Source: Heligmosomoides polygyrus polygyrus
Taxonomy: Eukaryota > Nematoda > Chromadorea > Rhabditida > Heligmosomidae
Direction: 5' to 3'
Assembly: GCA_947396885.1 (NCBI GenBank)
Contig: OX377202.1
Span: forward strand, 70,528,643-70,592,642
DNA length: 64,000 nucleotides
Numbering within the stretch: position 1 is the stretch's first letter; every line of letters begins with the position of its first letter. A program made the position numbers and the translations under genes. Shown here in pieces: positions 1-12,062 of this stretch. The notes under the pieces were generated by a model. That model was not told where the DNA came from. It ran no database searches and saw only the letters and a program-made list of their open reading frames with translations.

Positions 1-90
1 GGGCGTGTTCGAAACGTGTTTAAAGAAGTTATTTAAAAAGGCCGCTTTGGACCGCCTATGTTGACCTTTCCGGGATTTCCGGCGAATGAA
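1..90. repeat. Dispersed repeat module, copy 1
   Basis: The stretch around 28-85 (tatttaaaaaggccgctttg through ggatttccggcgaat) recurs almost unchanged at 6188-6257, with a short extra piece in the second copy. The two copies have different flanks, so this is a dispersed repeat fragment. Its class is unknown. It runs to the window edge, so its true left end may be outside. Confidence 0.7.
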
Positions 91-1755
91 CGGAGGAACA
101 TGTCCGGTACTGTACTTCTAGGTTAGCTCGTTTTTTATTCATGAATAGCTTCCTCCAGAAGAGCCGAATTGGATATTCAAGCGACCGTCCAAAAGCTGAG
201 GAATGTATTCATTTATTTTCAAGCAGTATGTGCTCTTTGCCCAGTGAGAGGTAAGGAATCAAAGGCACACTCCAAAGAAAGATGTTGCCGCTTTCGTTGT
301 GGATAACCCACAGAACGTCGTCTTTGTGCAGAGATACATACAAGAAGGAGAAGAAATTATAAGACAAAAATCAACTGCCCAGAGACGATAAACCTGGGGT
401 GGTTCGACAACGACGCGACGCGTGGTCACGGTCGAATAGCTATCGAAATAGCGTTCTGATGAATAATTTCCGAATTGTCGACGATCAGAACTACTGAACC
501 GGAGAGCGGGGGCGCAACGATCGGCGGAATCTCGGGCTAGAAGCATGCAATGCATAGCATCCTCGCTTTCCAATAAGAAGTCGAGACACACAGGATCGCA
601 ATGCGCGTTCTCTTCGAGCACACCGAAAGGTGCCCTTTGGTGAACTTTGATGAACAGCGACACAGCACCGACGACTGCAGCGGAACGAAGCCAGCGGTTC
701 CTTCCGGATGAATGAGCAAAACTCGCAGTTGGAACTAAAACCCTTCGTGATGTCACTCTCTGCACTCTAGTGAGTTTGCCGAAATTGCAAGCCCACCGCT
801 AGTTTGTTGGTTAGAACACGATGCTCCAAAAAGAGGACTGAACTAGTAGGAGACTTTAACACGTCTCAATCGAACTTTTCATAGAGCCGCTGTACATTAA
901 CACCGCGATTAATTGACTGAGTGAGACGTGGACCATGCATGTTCTTCAAGCTCTAAACATGGAAGGAAGAGTATTGATAACCGAACTACATGTAGTCTAA
1001 GTAACAGTACTAGAGTAGTGCGCGAAAAGTGTGGTGTTTTGCGGAAAGACGTATAACTTTTCACCAAACTACCAAGGGGAAGTTAAAGCCGCATCGAGTC
1101 GGTCTATGCGTTTACACCCTATGGTGAGAACATTTCTTTCTATGCCTTGTTGTATACTGATTTGTTACCACTCATCCTAAAATTATAAAGCTGGAACCCC
1201 TTTCCTGGTGTAAGGCTTGCTCAAGGTCCTATTTTTCATTTCCTGATTTCCTGCCCGACAACTTTTACGTTGCTTACGGTGTCATAAAACGTCAACGTCA
1301 TGTTTGGTCCTTTTAGAGATGCCGTGTTCTAAAACTGAAATGAAAAACGACGAAGAGGTGGAAAATATAAAAAATAAATGGAAACGAGGAAGAGGAAGCA
1401 TGTGGAGGATACCGCCTTGCAATTTCTAATCGACTGATAGGGCGGAGACCGATTGCCTGAAGTATATTAGTAACTGGGACAGAACTGAGGTATTGAGTTT
1501 TGGAGCATAACAAGAAATGACGTCTTAAATATGCTAAAGAATGCATGAGCCAGGTCGTCGAATATTAACGTATACCGGTAGATAAATGGGCTAAATAGTG
1601 TTTCAACAGCACAATTATCGTGCGTTAATAGAAGCGAAACTCTGGAGGCTTAAACGGATGTACATATATACATATCACTATCTAAAAAGGGGGCAAAAAA
1701 GGCAGACAAACGCAAGATTTAGCGGTATTAATTAATAGTTCTTTTGAAGTCAGCT
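91..1755. other. Intergenic, nothing recognised
   Basis: The open frames here (the longest is a 168-codon minus-strand frame at 259-765) have no recognisable domain and no convincing splice or start context. I see no RNA gene or transposon end. It is best read as non-coding or too decayed to identify. Confidence 0.5.
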
Positions 1756-2205
1756 TGTATAGGGCAGTCGGAGAAGGTGCCGGCTGTCGTGTGCGCCCGG
1801 TACAGTTCTTCAGTTCAAGTTCTTGGTTCGGGTTTCCCACCCAAGCCAACCAAGCCTTCCATCCCTTCGCGGTCGATGAGCTGGTGCCAGACTTGTCTGG
1901 GAAGGATAAAGCACTGACTTGTTCATCGGTTTGCCACTGCAAAGTGCAATGGTCAAATAGCCAAATGAGCATTCAAATCGTCATTAATTAGTTGAATCGT
2001 AAATAATTTACTTTCAAATTTATGGCCCACTACGCATTAAAATCGCCTCCACGACATCCCGTAGAAGAAGAATATGTGACCCATCACAAGAAGGGATTGA
2101 GCACCATTTTAGTAGCGTCTATTACCGTCTCTTTTTGGTACCATTTTAGCATCATTTACTTTAGTGCCGTCCTTTATCCTTAATCCTTTTAATCCTTATT
2201 TTCAA
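1756..2205 (+). mobile_element. tRNA-derived SINE, copy A
   Basis: A copy of the dispersed SINE found throughout this window. The 5' head has an A-box-like tagggcagtcgg near 1759 and a B-box-like ggttcgggtttcc near 1826, the spacing and sequence of a tRNA-type pol III promoter. The body has the family signatures ccagacttgtctgggaagga (about 1888) and cctccacgacatcccgtaga (about 2046). The 3' end is a tcctttatccttaatccttt-type tail. Mobility in trans is established for SINEs generally; the enzyme source here is unknown. Confidence 0.75.
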
Positions 2206-3640
2206 ATATCGCGAACAAAGACGGATGTTTCTTTTCACCCTAAAATTCGAATGCTATAATCGAGAAATTTACAAACAGGGTTCATGCGTCCCGCCCAACA
2301 ATGCAACGTAACAATTTGCTGCTTAGAAGTATCACCTTCAAGGAACTCAATCAATCAATCTCACGTTCGTTCAAGGAAAGGCCTTCAGAAGTAGAAGAAT
2401 CGTGGGAACGAATTCATTAGAAGGCGAAGAAAAGGAGGCAATCAGAGTGTAGACTACAAATTCTCAAGTGGCTACGATTACCGCTTCGCAATAGGAGTTC
2501 GCTACGACTTTATTCAGCGTCGAGGACATACGGAGCCTCTGACACGGCCAGCGGCCGAGACACCAGCTAAACTAAGGTTGAAGTAGAAGGCAATAACACA
2601 TCGGCGAGCGCTCTCTTGTGACAAAGTCAACTTTCGTTGCAATAATTTTACTACTTCTACTTTAAGTGAATCTTTGAAGAAACGATGAACAGGGCAGTCA
2701 TAGTACGATCAAGACAAAAGCCACTTTAAACCTCCGTAAAGCTCGCGGAAAAGAAAATAACACATGGAGGATTGGACAGTTAGGAAACTTCGTCTTGAAA
2801 TGCTGCTAGCATGCTGCTCAGAAGCGGTAGAAGAGCAAAAGTGCTCTGTGGAGGATCCGCGGGAAACGGACTTTCACCGAGAGGACGCATCTGGTGCGCG
2901 CCGACAGTTCGGCGCTAAATCATCGAGGGTCAACGAGTGCTGTCACTATCACACCTTCCTCGTCCAGCGTGAATCCCACCCGGGCACGGGTCCGGTCAGC
3001 TGTCGGGACTTAAAAAGAGGCGCGAAACCACTACTCACTGCTGTGATAATGAGCCCACTAATCCAAGATTTCTACCTTTGAGCCACCGGTGCCAGCGGAG
3101 AGTGGGCAGCGCTTCAGTTCACGATTGCAACAAATGGAACATAGAATTGCAGAGTGTCCTGGAACCTCTATGAAAAGGAACCTCCACCTGTAGCAAGGTG
3201 TAATAGTACTGGAAAATTATTTGTTGCACGTTTAACCTTCGAGGATTTCTAGACAAAATCGGCGAACACTCACAAAACTTTCCTTAATGCCTTCCGATTC
3301 CACTGGTAGCCGCAAGGGAGTGTTGATAATCCAACATTCTCTGGGCAGCAGTCTCTGCTCGTCAGGGACTAATCGCATTTCCTAGCTACCGCTTTCAGTC
3401 CATGATTATCACAAATATAGGTGGTACAAGAACATGTTGAATTCCGCGTGCTGCTGCACCCGATCCACGAAACCACAGACCTTAAGCTGGACGATGTTAC
3501 TTTCAGAGTGCTTGAGGTATCTCCTATTCTGCTTTCCCCAGAGTCATCAATTCTTCCTCTAATTCTTGCATCGATCAGCTACACTTACTCAAGATATCAG
3601 TCGGCTTGGCTTACTGTCTCACAGCCAAAATTTCCATAAA
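2206..3640. other. Intergenic, nothing recognised
   Basis: A 105-codon plus-strand frame at 2764-3081 and a 72-codon frame at 3421-3639 are open, but neither resembles a known family nor has supporting splice structure. No RNA gene or repeat end was recognised. Confidence 0.45.
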
Positions 3641-3659
3641 TGCCATAAATGTTCCAATA

Positions 3660-3890
<231 letters not shown>

Positions 3891-4000
3891 GCCGAACACG
3901 GCGGCAACCGTGCATGGTGAGCCGTAGACGTGCCGAACACGTCGGCAACCGCGCATGGCAAGCCGTAGACGTGTCGAACACGTCGGCAACCATGCATAGG
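3891..4000 (+). repeat. 41-bp tandem repeat, three units
   Basis: Units start at 3891, 3932 and 3973 with the pattern gccgaacacgtcggcaaccg followed by gcatgg and agccgtagac. The period is 41 bp and units differ by a few substitutions. It lies directly right of the GT tract and is probably part of the same composite repeat. Confidence 0.85.
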
Positions 4001-4039
4001 CATTTAGGTGATCATCGACGGAAGGCCTTCACAGCAGGG

Positions 4040-4330
4040 GCAATCGACATCGATCGACATTATCGATTTTTTGTGGATGTCGTTCAAACTGCACGAGGCT
4101 TCAGCCCTGGGGGTAATCAAGGTCGCTGAACACGAATCTGAAGTCGACCAATCGATGTCGATCGACATTATCGCTTTTTGAGGATGGCGTTCAAGCGGCA
4201 CGAAACTTCAGCCCTGGGGGTATTCATGGTCGCTGCACACAATCCGAAGTTCGTTTTTGAACTGTCGAACGCCATTAATCGATACTGGGCAATTAAGCGT
4301 TTTTGTGGATGTCGTCCATTTTTTCGTTTT
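4040..4330 (+). repeat. Satellite-like module, about 108-bp units
   Basis: Two units begin at 4053 and 4161 (atcgacattatcg) and contain cttcagccctgggggta and a ggtcgctgaacacgaatctg-like segment. A partial third is at about 4266. Inverted relatives lie at 30690-30850 and 39285-39465, so this is a dispersed family with tandem internal structure. Its presence next to the GT tract here and the GGAC/CA tract at 30.9 kb suggests one composite element. It could be part of a Helitron-like or other non-autonomous element, but no diagnostic end was seen. Confidence 0.7.
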
Positions 4331-4417
4331 TTTCTAAATTGCCCTAATCGACGTAGTTAAGATGTTCTTAATGAGGAAACCATGACATAGGTGGCAGCTA
4401 CAGTTGATGATGAGAAG

Positions 4418-5334
4418 TTATTGCCACGGCGAAGCCGTCAAGAAGCCGTCAGTGCTGCCGGTAGACCGCACTGACGGCTGGTATTCCATAAATACACCGC
4501 CACAACGTTTTGCTCTGGAGAATTCAAGACTGAAGAGGTTCTTATGGTAATATCTATATAGATATCTCACAGTAGGAAAACCAAGGTCCTCGATTTCTTG
4601 AAGCTTCTGATTCGCGACGTGTGGTCTGGCATTACCCTGCTGAAAGATAACGCCACTTCTGAAGAGCTGTCGTAACCGATTCTGGCGGAGTTCAGCCTGC
4701 ACGCAGTCAAGCTAAGAAAAGTAGACTTCGGCATCAATGCTGGAACCACTCTCGATGAGTTTCCCGAAGATAACGCCTTCCCGATAGCACCAAACGGAGA
4801 GCATCACCTTCTTCTTGTGGGGATCAGGCTTAGGCGGTGGCAGCGGCTTCTATTTTGCTTTAAGCTACTGATTAGAACATTCAAGATTATCTAGTGGAAT
4901 CCGTTTTTCATTGCATATTGCAAGTCGGTGGAGAAATGGTTCCGCTTGTGAGGGTCCAACAATTCCTTCGCGGCATCCACACGCTTCTTCCTCTGCAAAA
5001 GGATCAAGTCGTGAGGCACCCATTTATCGAGTTTTACAGAAAAACCAACGCTGTGCAGAATCTTCTCAATAGAGGTATGTGAGGGCCTAATGTCGACCGC
5101 CAACGTACGAGTTGCCAAGCTCGGATTTCGGACAATCGGTCGTCCGGTGCGTCGTTTTTCTTCAGTTTCGACGTTGCCCTCACGGAACCTCTCGAAACAT
5201 TTGAACAATGTCAATCGTTGGAGAACTCCATCTCCTACAGCAACACATATGTTTTGTCCGGCTTCAGTTGCAGAGTGGCCGAGCTGGTACTCATGAAGAA
5301 GGCGTTCGCGAAGAGCGGCTCTGTGTCTTTCCAT
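4418..5334 (-). pseudogene. mariner transposase remnant
   Basis: Read on the minus strand from 5334, the frame begins with a mariner-type N-terminal helix-turn-helix region (LLHEYQLGHSATEA) and a second segment with RRTGRPIV and KWVPHDL. The region expected to carry the first catalytic Asp reads poorly at about 4900. After frame breaks the C-terminal half appears, with KKVMLSVW-like sequence and QQGNARPHVA at about 4640, where the usual catalytic Asp before NARPH is Gly. The conserved PPYSPDL block that should follow is not visible. Stops and shifts make this a dead copy of a normally ~345-residue cut-and-paste transposase. I could not place the terminal inverted repeats. Confidence 0.8.
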
Positions 5335-5493
5335 TTCAGACTCGAAAACTTCCCACTAAATCGGAATGGCAGAAGAGCAAGTGTAGTTTCGAAAAGTGCA
5401 GACTAGATGGTTTCAAACAGTGGAAAGAGCAAGAGAATTGATGCAAAATGTGCTGTATTATTTGCTAGAAGGAGTGTCTACGAACAAGTTCAT

Positions 5494-5539
<46 letters not shown>
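5494..5539. repeat. (TTAG)n microsatellite
   Basis: About eleven tandem TTAG units in an otherwise anonymous region. Confidence 0.95.
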
Positions 5540-5780
5540 GCCAACTTAATAAAATAAACGCGAGGCTTAACTCTGCAAGCCAGGTGTGCAGCTGCATTTT
5601 GGGCCACTCGTCAGTTCTACTTTCATTCAGTGCTCCAAGAAGTGAAGAATACACGAAAAATCGAGAATAGACAACCATGTCCGAATACGCTCTAGAGTAG
5701 TCGTGGTCGAATTGCGTAGTGTAGTACATACTACGTCTGCTTATAATTACTTACATAAAAATAAATTGAAACAGATATGC

Positions 5781-6110
5781 CCTATATGCATTGTGCACGG
5801 CGCACTCCAAGGGCTCGCTGGACAGTCTTAGAGAATTTTCTGAGTAGGGCAGCTGCAAATTTGTGATAAAACTCTCCAAGCGCTCACTCTACAAGCTGTC
5901 CCCCGCCCTCGATTGCTAGGTTCGATCCTATATGCATTGTGCACGGCGCACTCCAAAGGCTCGCTGGAGCAATTCCTAAGTTGGCTGCAAATTTGTGATA
6001 AAACTCCCCAAATGCTCACTCTTCAAGCTGTCGCTTGATCGCTCTACAGGTTGTCGCGCCCACTCGATTGATTCTGACCTATATGCATTGTTCAACTCTA
6101 CTGAGACCTA
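5781..6110 (+). repeat. Tandem repeat, about 146-151 bp, two and a bit units
   Basis: Units start at 5781, 5927 and 6078 with cctatatgcattg. The first two continue with tgcacggcgcactccaa and gctgcaaatttgtgataaaa; the third breaks off soon after its start. No coding potential is apparent. Confidence 0.8.
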
Positions 6111-6183
6111 TAGGTCATAAGATAGAGCTTGAGCTGCTGAGCTCAAATATATGTTTCTTTTTACAAGTGATTAATTTTTAAAA

Positions 6184-6260
6184 GAGGTATTTAAAAAGGC
6201 CGCTTTGGACCGTTCCAAACCGGCCTATGTTGACCTTTCCGGGATTTCCGGCGAATTGAA
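6184..6260. repeat. Dispersed repeat module, copy 2
   Basis: Second copy of the module at the left edge of the window, including tatttaaaaaggccgctttg and ggatttccggcgaatt. Here a short gttccaaaccg-containing piece is present that the first copy lacks. Confidence 0.7.
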
Positions 6261-6364
6261 ACAGATTGACTCTGATAGCTTTCTCTCCCTTTGAAGGATG
6301 CACCATGCAGCTTCCTCTTGTAGATATCGGTCAGATAGTTTGACTGCATACTTGGTCTACAGGA

Positions 6365-6530
6365 TGATTGGAGAGGACAAAACGCTGAATTCATCGGCTT
6401 TCCACTGCACATCATTGTATGCGTTGTATTCTTCCACGATAGCCAGCAGAAGTATGTAGACGTGGCGCATCCCATACGCAATTGATCAACCCTCCTTTTC
6501 CCTTTATCCTCTATACAATAATTTACAGCT
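6365..6530 (+). mobile_element. SINE fragment (3' part)
   Basis: Diverged 3' portion of the tRNA-derived SINE: ggacaaaacgctgaattcat corresponds to the ggataaaacgctgacttgtt of better copies. It is followed by gtggcgcatccc and a ccctttatcctct tail. The tRNA-like head is missing. Confidence 0.55.
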
Positions 6531-6819
6531 TTTCTCCTTCTCAGATCATGCTAGCAAATCGTAGTTCTTGGAGGGATGAAAGCCTCTGTTGGCCTGATGG
6601 GACTCAAAACAACGGTCTGAATTCGGGGTGAAGACGACGGCCGGCGCCTCCACTGGCCGAGCTACCAAGCGCACTCCATGGTTATTTATATTTTAATAGA
6701 GTAAAATACACCGCGTTGTCTATGTATTTAGAGAAAATGGCTTCGATGCACCGACTAAACTGCAGAACGGTTCGATAAAGAACTGGAAGGCATTATTGGA
6801 TCCAATCGAAAATCTTCGG

Positions 6820-6985
6820 ATAATTGGATGATTCGGATAATGGCAATTTCGCTCACACCGAATTTTTGGATGATTCGGATAAGGGTGATTTTGGGGACCC
6901 CGGATTTTTGGATGATTCGGATAAGGGCAATTTCGCGGTGGCCAGATAATTGGATGATTCGGATCGGGATATCCGAATCGGATAT
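6820..6985. repeat. Minisatellite, about 42-45 bp units
   Basis: Four degenerate units share ggatgattcggataagggcaatttcgc and an attttt or ataatt junction. On the minus strand it translates as a repeating YPNHPKIR-type peptide, but unit length and sequence drift argue for a minisatellite rather than a protein repeat. Confidence 0.75.
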
Positions 6986-6999
6986 CCGAAAATGATTCA

Positions 7000-9740
7000 A
7001 TCGGACCCAATGTATAGTAGGCATATGATCAAGCGCTAGTTCAGACCGACGTCGCACGAAAGAACTCTACAGTCAGAAAACCCTCAGCTAAGGAAATGAG
7101 ATGCGTTGAATTTGGGGAGGAAGCGAGATGCTTGCGAAGCAGCTGAGCGAATAAGCGACGAACATGGATGGCATTCAGCGGCTGGAATGGGCTAGCACGA
7201 TGACGGTCCACTACAACAAGCCACTTATGTTTATAGAAGGGCTTCGTTCACAAAAACACTTCCCCACTGCGAGGGAAACAAAACTCGACCAGTACTACTG
7301 CCGCTCCACGGAGAGCTCTGCAATATTGAGTCGTCGTGGGAAGGGAAATTCCTGCACTTTGAAAGTGCTTTCAGAACAAGTTTATACTAATGAAGTGGCG
7401 TCCCAGCTTGGGATAAGACTGTAAGAGTGCTGGTTTTCAAGAAGATAACAGCTCGGATGAGGAAGTTCGCCTAAAATAAGTGGCGGGGTGAGCCATTCAA
7501 GTCTTTTCCGTATCTTCTTATTTTACTTCTACTCTACGCATTATATAACTAAGCAGCCTATTTGACATACTCAAGCGGTGAAGAAAACTCACTTTTGAGA
7601 AATCGTGCAGAACACAAAGGGAATGACTTGGAGAAAAACTCCTACCATGCACATTCAATTTCGGTGGCTGGGACTTATACTACATTGTTTACTATCTTCT
7701 ATTGCAGACCTGGTGCAAGGCAAGCTATAAAAATCACATGAAATCATAACTTAAATGCTACTGCACGCTAAAACACCTGAACCGGGAAAGGAAGCATAAA
7801 GAAAAAGCTAACCGAAAAGCGAGAAATCTTCGTAAAGAGTAGGGAACTCCTTGCCGAATGAAATCCTTAAAGGCTCGTGAAAGCACAACGACAGGCTTTT
7901 AGTATTAGAAAGCCCTCGTGCTAAAGGACAGGGCTTCATAAAAGGTGTCGACGTTATGGTTTCTGAACGCGTGAACAAGTAGCACTCCGCTACCATTCAG
8001 GGGCTCCCCTCGAGTGTTTGGAATCCTTGCAGTGCTCTAGCTTGCCATTTGGACAGTAAGAGCCCGTCGGCATTTGTGTTTTCAGACTCATATCAAGAAG
8101 CTATTTGAAGCCTGCTGCATTTCATGCGGACAGGTGTGGCGCCAACATGAAGGGCAAGGTCACTGGATTCCAAGCAACCCGAATATCCTCCCGCGCATCC
8201 TTGATGAATTCTGAATGGGACTCTTCGCCTCTGCCTCAAGGATCTCCTGAGCGCTCGATATTTATGTTATACAAGTAGATAATGAATGTGGTGCGAGCGA
8301 TACGAGAACGTTATGCTGACCCTAGGCTAGCGGTACATTGGATTGCTTACTTCCACAGTAGGGACCGATTTTAGGAAACTCATTAGACTTGTTCCTAAGG
8401 ATGTGCGAATCAAAGGCATTGTATTATAAAAAAAACTCTATATAACTATGAAACTCTATATAAAAAATACTGGAAATTAACGTAAAGTAGGCAACTATTG
8501 AGCCAGACAAAGGGAACTGATGAACTCTTTCATTCCGTCTTTGTTTTCCATCTTTCTTCAGTTCGAGTCCGAGATTCATTTCCTCTGCAAGACTCCTCCG
8601 CCAAGTAAACTTCAATCAACCCGCCTCCCCTCGACACTCCAGGAGTTACTACCTGCAGCAGGTCCTGAACGCAAGATAACCAATATCCGCAGGAGTGTTG
8701 GAACGACTGCTAAGGTTCAAAGCCCGCTCAGTTCAGCAATTTGTGATGGATGCTCCTGCCGTTTTAGACAACGGTCGTCAGCAACTTCAACTGTCAAGGC
8801 ACGGCGATGCAGAAGTCAACCTGGGCAACGACAAGCGGCGATTCGGCCGTTGTTGGCGGATCTCCAGGCCACCGCGGGACGCATACGCGCATCGGTGGCG
8901 AAAAAAGGGAACCTGCTCTCTGCGACAGAATATATCTGCCTTTTGACGACCACATAGAGACAGCCAACGCTCTCCTGGAATCAATAGAGGAGGCGCCGAA
9001 TGGGCGAAGATTGGCCCTGTGTACACGGTACCAATGGCCATTCTGTCCTGCAAATTGTCCAGGTGAACACGGCCAGCCAACTTATGACAAATAACAGGCA
9101 GCTATGCATGCTGCTGAACACAAGTCAGATGCAACACAGAAGCACGACATCGAATGCTAAAATCGTAATGCGCCAGCAAAGCGACGAACATTTGGGTAGA
9201 GGCAATCAGCAAAGAAAGGGAAGGTTCGCTTCGCGCATTAGGCATCCTGTATGAATGCAGCCTAGCGCGTAGTTGCTCCTCGTTTAGAATGTAGGCAGAC
9301 TGTGACATTAATTAGCACATATTTACAATGTTTATTAATTTAAAGGCGTGAATTTCAGGATTACGCGCATAACACAAGAATCTATAATAAACCGGCATGA
9401 TCAAGCAGTATTAAGTACTTCCTAAGACGTCGGTAGGTGACGAAGCGGAAGCTGACCTGTGACTCGAAAACTTAACACATAATCGGCGTCTACCTCTTGC
9501 GCTTCTCCTAAGTGATCCTCCAAAAAATTAAACTGGATCGAGAAAAGTTCCCCTGTGAGGGTTTTAAACAACGTGGTTAGGTCTGCCTTGTCCCTTATGT
9601 TACGTTACCTAGTTATTCCATGTAACATCGCCCGCTCAAACCTGTTGGAAACATTTCATATCCCCCTTTACAGCATCTCATGAACAACTTCCGCGTGTAC
9701 TTATTCTAAACTATTTCGAGGAGATCGATGTCCTTCTTGT
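7000..9740. other. Intergenic, overlapping unassigned frames
   Basis: Frames of 60-145 codons overlap on both strands at 7164-7424 and 8520-9300. The 8.5-9.3 kb block has several overlapping frames with coding-like composition, which could mean a decayed retroelement or gene. I recognise no motif (no zinc knuckle, protease, RT or integrase signature), so no product is named. Confidence 0.4.
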
Positions 9741-9759
9741 GACATGCATTGGACATTAA

Positions 9760-9811
9760 GGTACCAAACCCCATAGTGGGTCTGACGTAACCACTATGGG
9801 AGTTTGGTACC
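9760..9811. repeat. Inverted repeat, 20/21-bp arms
   Basis: The left arm at 9760-9779 begins ggtaccaaac and ends ccatagtgg. The right arm at 9791-9811 is its complement apart from one inserted base, with an 11-nt loop. It is not followed by a T run. It could be the core of a small palindromic element. Confidence 0.85.
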
Positions 9812-12015
9812 CGTAATCGCGCAGGAGAGCTTGAGGATCACTTGTGCGTAAAATTTTAGACAAGTTGTAGCTACGAAAGTTTGTATTCAAACAAGCGACT
9901 TGTGATGAGGGTAAAAATCATTCATTATAGGAAAACTTACGTCTCTATTGTTGCATGCCGTTATGTCTCTAGGGCGGAAAATAGTTTCGGTGCTTTGACT
10001 ACATTACAGTACTCTACGCAATACATCGCAATATCAAGAGGAAGTTCCCAGTCTTCGGTCATTTTGCAACAAGGTCAATAACACCCTGAACCGCAAAACT
10101 GCGGAGCTCTCAGGTTTATTGACTTCTTTGTAATCTTTACGTCATTTTGCACTCAACACCAAGTCTAGGAACGTACGTAGTCAGGAGTATCATAAGTGTA
10201 TAGGACGAATAGTAGAAACAGAACTCCTCACTAGCGTACTCCACTGGCTGCCGAATAAACCGAGGAATGGCAATCACCTTCTTTTACCTGACATGCTCCA
10301 TCTAAGATGGAGCTCCTTATTCACTCCACAATCATAGAATAACTCCAAACTGTTTTCAGTTTGAGCAAAAAGAATTGCAGCAGAAACATTATTAAAGGCC
10401 TTGGAGAAGTCGCCACATCGACACTTTTCTTTCTCAATCCATAGTCCAGTCACCAATAGAGCTAAGAACCGCGGTTCCCATCTGACGCTATTTCAGGAAT
10501 TCAAACTGATCTGTGTGAATTATGGTATTATCTAGTATGTGCTGCGACATTTTTGTTTCATAACAATTTTTTTCAAATGCTCTTGCAAAATCGGTGTTAC
10601 TGGTGTGGCGGCCATTTCCTGGGTCCGTAAATGAAGTCTTTTTAGCAATAGGGAACCCAATTAGCTCCTGGTCATACACCTAGAATAACGGTGCACGCGG
10701 GAGCAGGTCAGCTGCGATGGGTAGACACTTTTTTCTACGACTCACATTTTTCAATTCCCAGCGGAATCCAGAGCGTTTCGACTGTTTCGTGTGATGAAAT
10801 CGCGACTTCAGTAGTCAACTTCTTGCTCTCGATATCAGGGTCATTGCTATAGTCAACATCTGCTCTTCGTTTGTCTATATTGCTTGCCAGGTATTGGTTT
10901 AGTTCGCGATATGTCCAGAACGTTTTACCGCTTTAGAATTCGGTCGAAGCAAAGCAATTTGCCATACATTATCGGTATGCCTCGAATTTTGCTCTATCGT
11001 GGCATAACAAGAACGTCTGCATGCGAAAAACCCGTTTTACGTTTTCATTCGCCATTTTGATTAAATTTTAATTCAGTCAGACCACTTCCTTATTGCCTAG
11101 ATTCTGAACTGATGTACGACTGAATAGCATAGATTGTTTGTGTGCATCGGCTTAGGAAGAGCTCGACCTCCTTAGCGTTGACACAGATAGGGAATCCATG
11201 CGGAAAAGCGTTAATTGGATTGCATATTCTATGGTATACATTTGATATTCAGGTTATTTATAGGCAATTTCAAAAAAGAACTGAAAGTGTCGTGTTGTTT
11301 GGCCAAAAATCACTTTTGCTCGTTCATGGTGAGCAACTACATAAACGCTGGCGACAAATATGACAACACCAGAAAGATGCATTTTTCCGGAACAACTGAA
11401 GAAGAAACGTAACTTCAGGGACATTGTGCCCACTGTGAAACAGAGTGGATTTACCGCTTCGGCCCAGACTTTTATATGTAACATCTGGTAAGATGGTAGT
11501 AATCGGCAAGTTATTACAATGAGGATAGCAACACCCGAGTCCCTAGGGTTATGCTACGTCAGTGAAAGGTGCGACTTCAATTTAGGAACACTAGAATAAC
11601 ATTACTTGGCATACTACTGTTGCAGGGATAGATGCCAAAACAGTCATCAAAAGTAAAAGTGGAACTGAGCCACTGATTTGCTTAAAGAAAGTCATCACAA
11701 GTGTTTTCAATGTGCGGAGAACAAAATCCGTTCCTTGGAAGGAACATGACAGAAAGCTATCACGCAACATTGAAGCGACTTAAGAAGATGTTTGTGTACC
11801 GACGTATTTCTATTCGATATTTTAAGAGAAGAAAAGAAGACGCATTCTCAGCACAAAAATACTTTAAAGAACATTCCTATCCACAAATGTCTACGCAAAT
11901 AAGCACAATGGTCATTACAAAAAAAATTCTTTCATGATTACATTTGTACACTCTTAACATATACGTGCCTAATATTTCACCCAAATGGTAAGTACGTCTT
12001 CATGAATTTGAAAAC
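9812..12015. other. Intergenic, nothing firm
   Basis: A plus frame at 11701-11937 contains TESYHATLKRLKKMF, which faintly recalls the end of MULE-type transposase domains, but the match is too short to name. Other frames are unremarkable. No RNA gene was recognised. Confidence 0.35.
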
Positions 12016-12019
12016 TCAA

Positions 12020-12062
<43 letters not shown>
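12016..12062. repeat. (AAAT)n microsatellite
   Basis: About eleven tandem aata units in a low-complexity stretch. A minus-strand frame across it gives a Leu-Phe-Ile-Tyr run and is not a real protein. Confidence 0.95.

Noticed and set aside
5781..6110. CRISPR-like array
   Set aside because: Only two to three long direct repeats without spacers of regular length, in a eukaryotic context.
6720..7057. Repeat protein with YPNHPKIR motif
   Set aside because: The repeat is a 42-45 bp minisatellite with drifting unit length; two different frames are equally open.
8520..9300. Retroviral gag-like protein
   Set aside because: Several overlapping coding-like frames exist but no zinc knuckle, protease or RT follows, so the label cannot be supported.
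11701..11937. MULE transposase C-terminus
   Set aside because: Only about 15 residues look suggestive and no catalytic region or terminal repeats were found.
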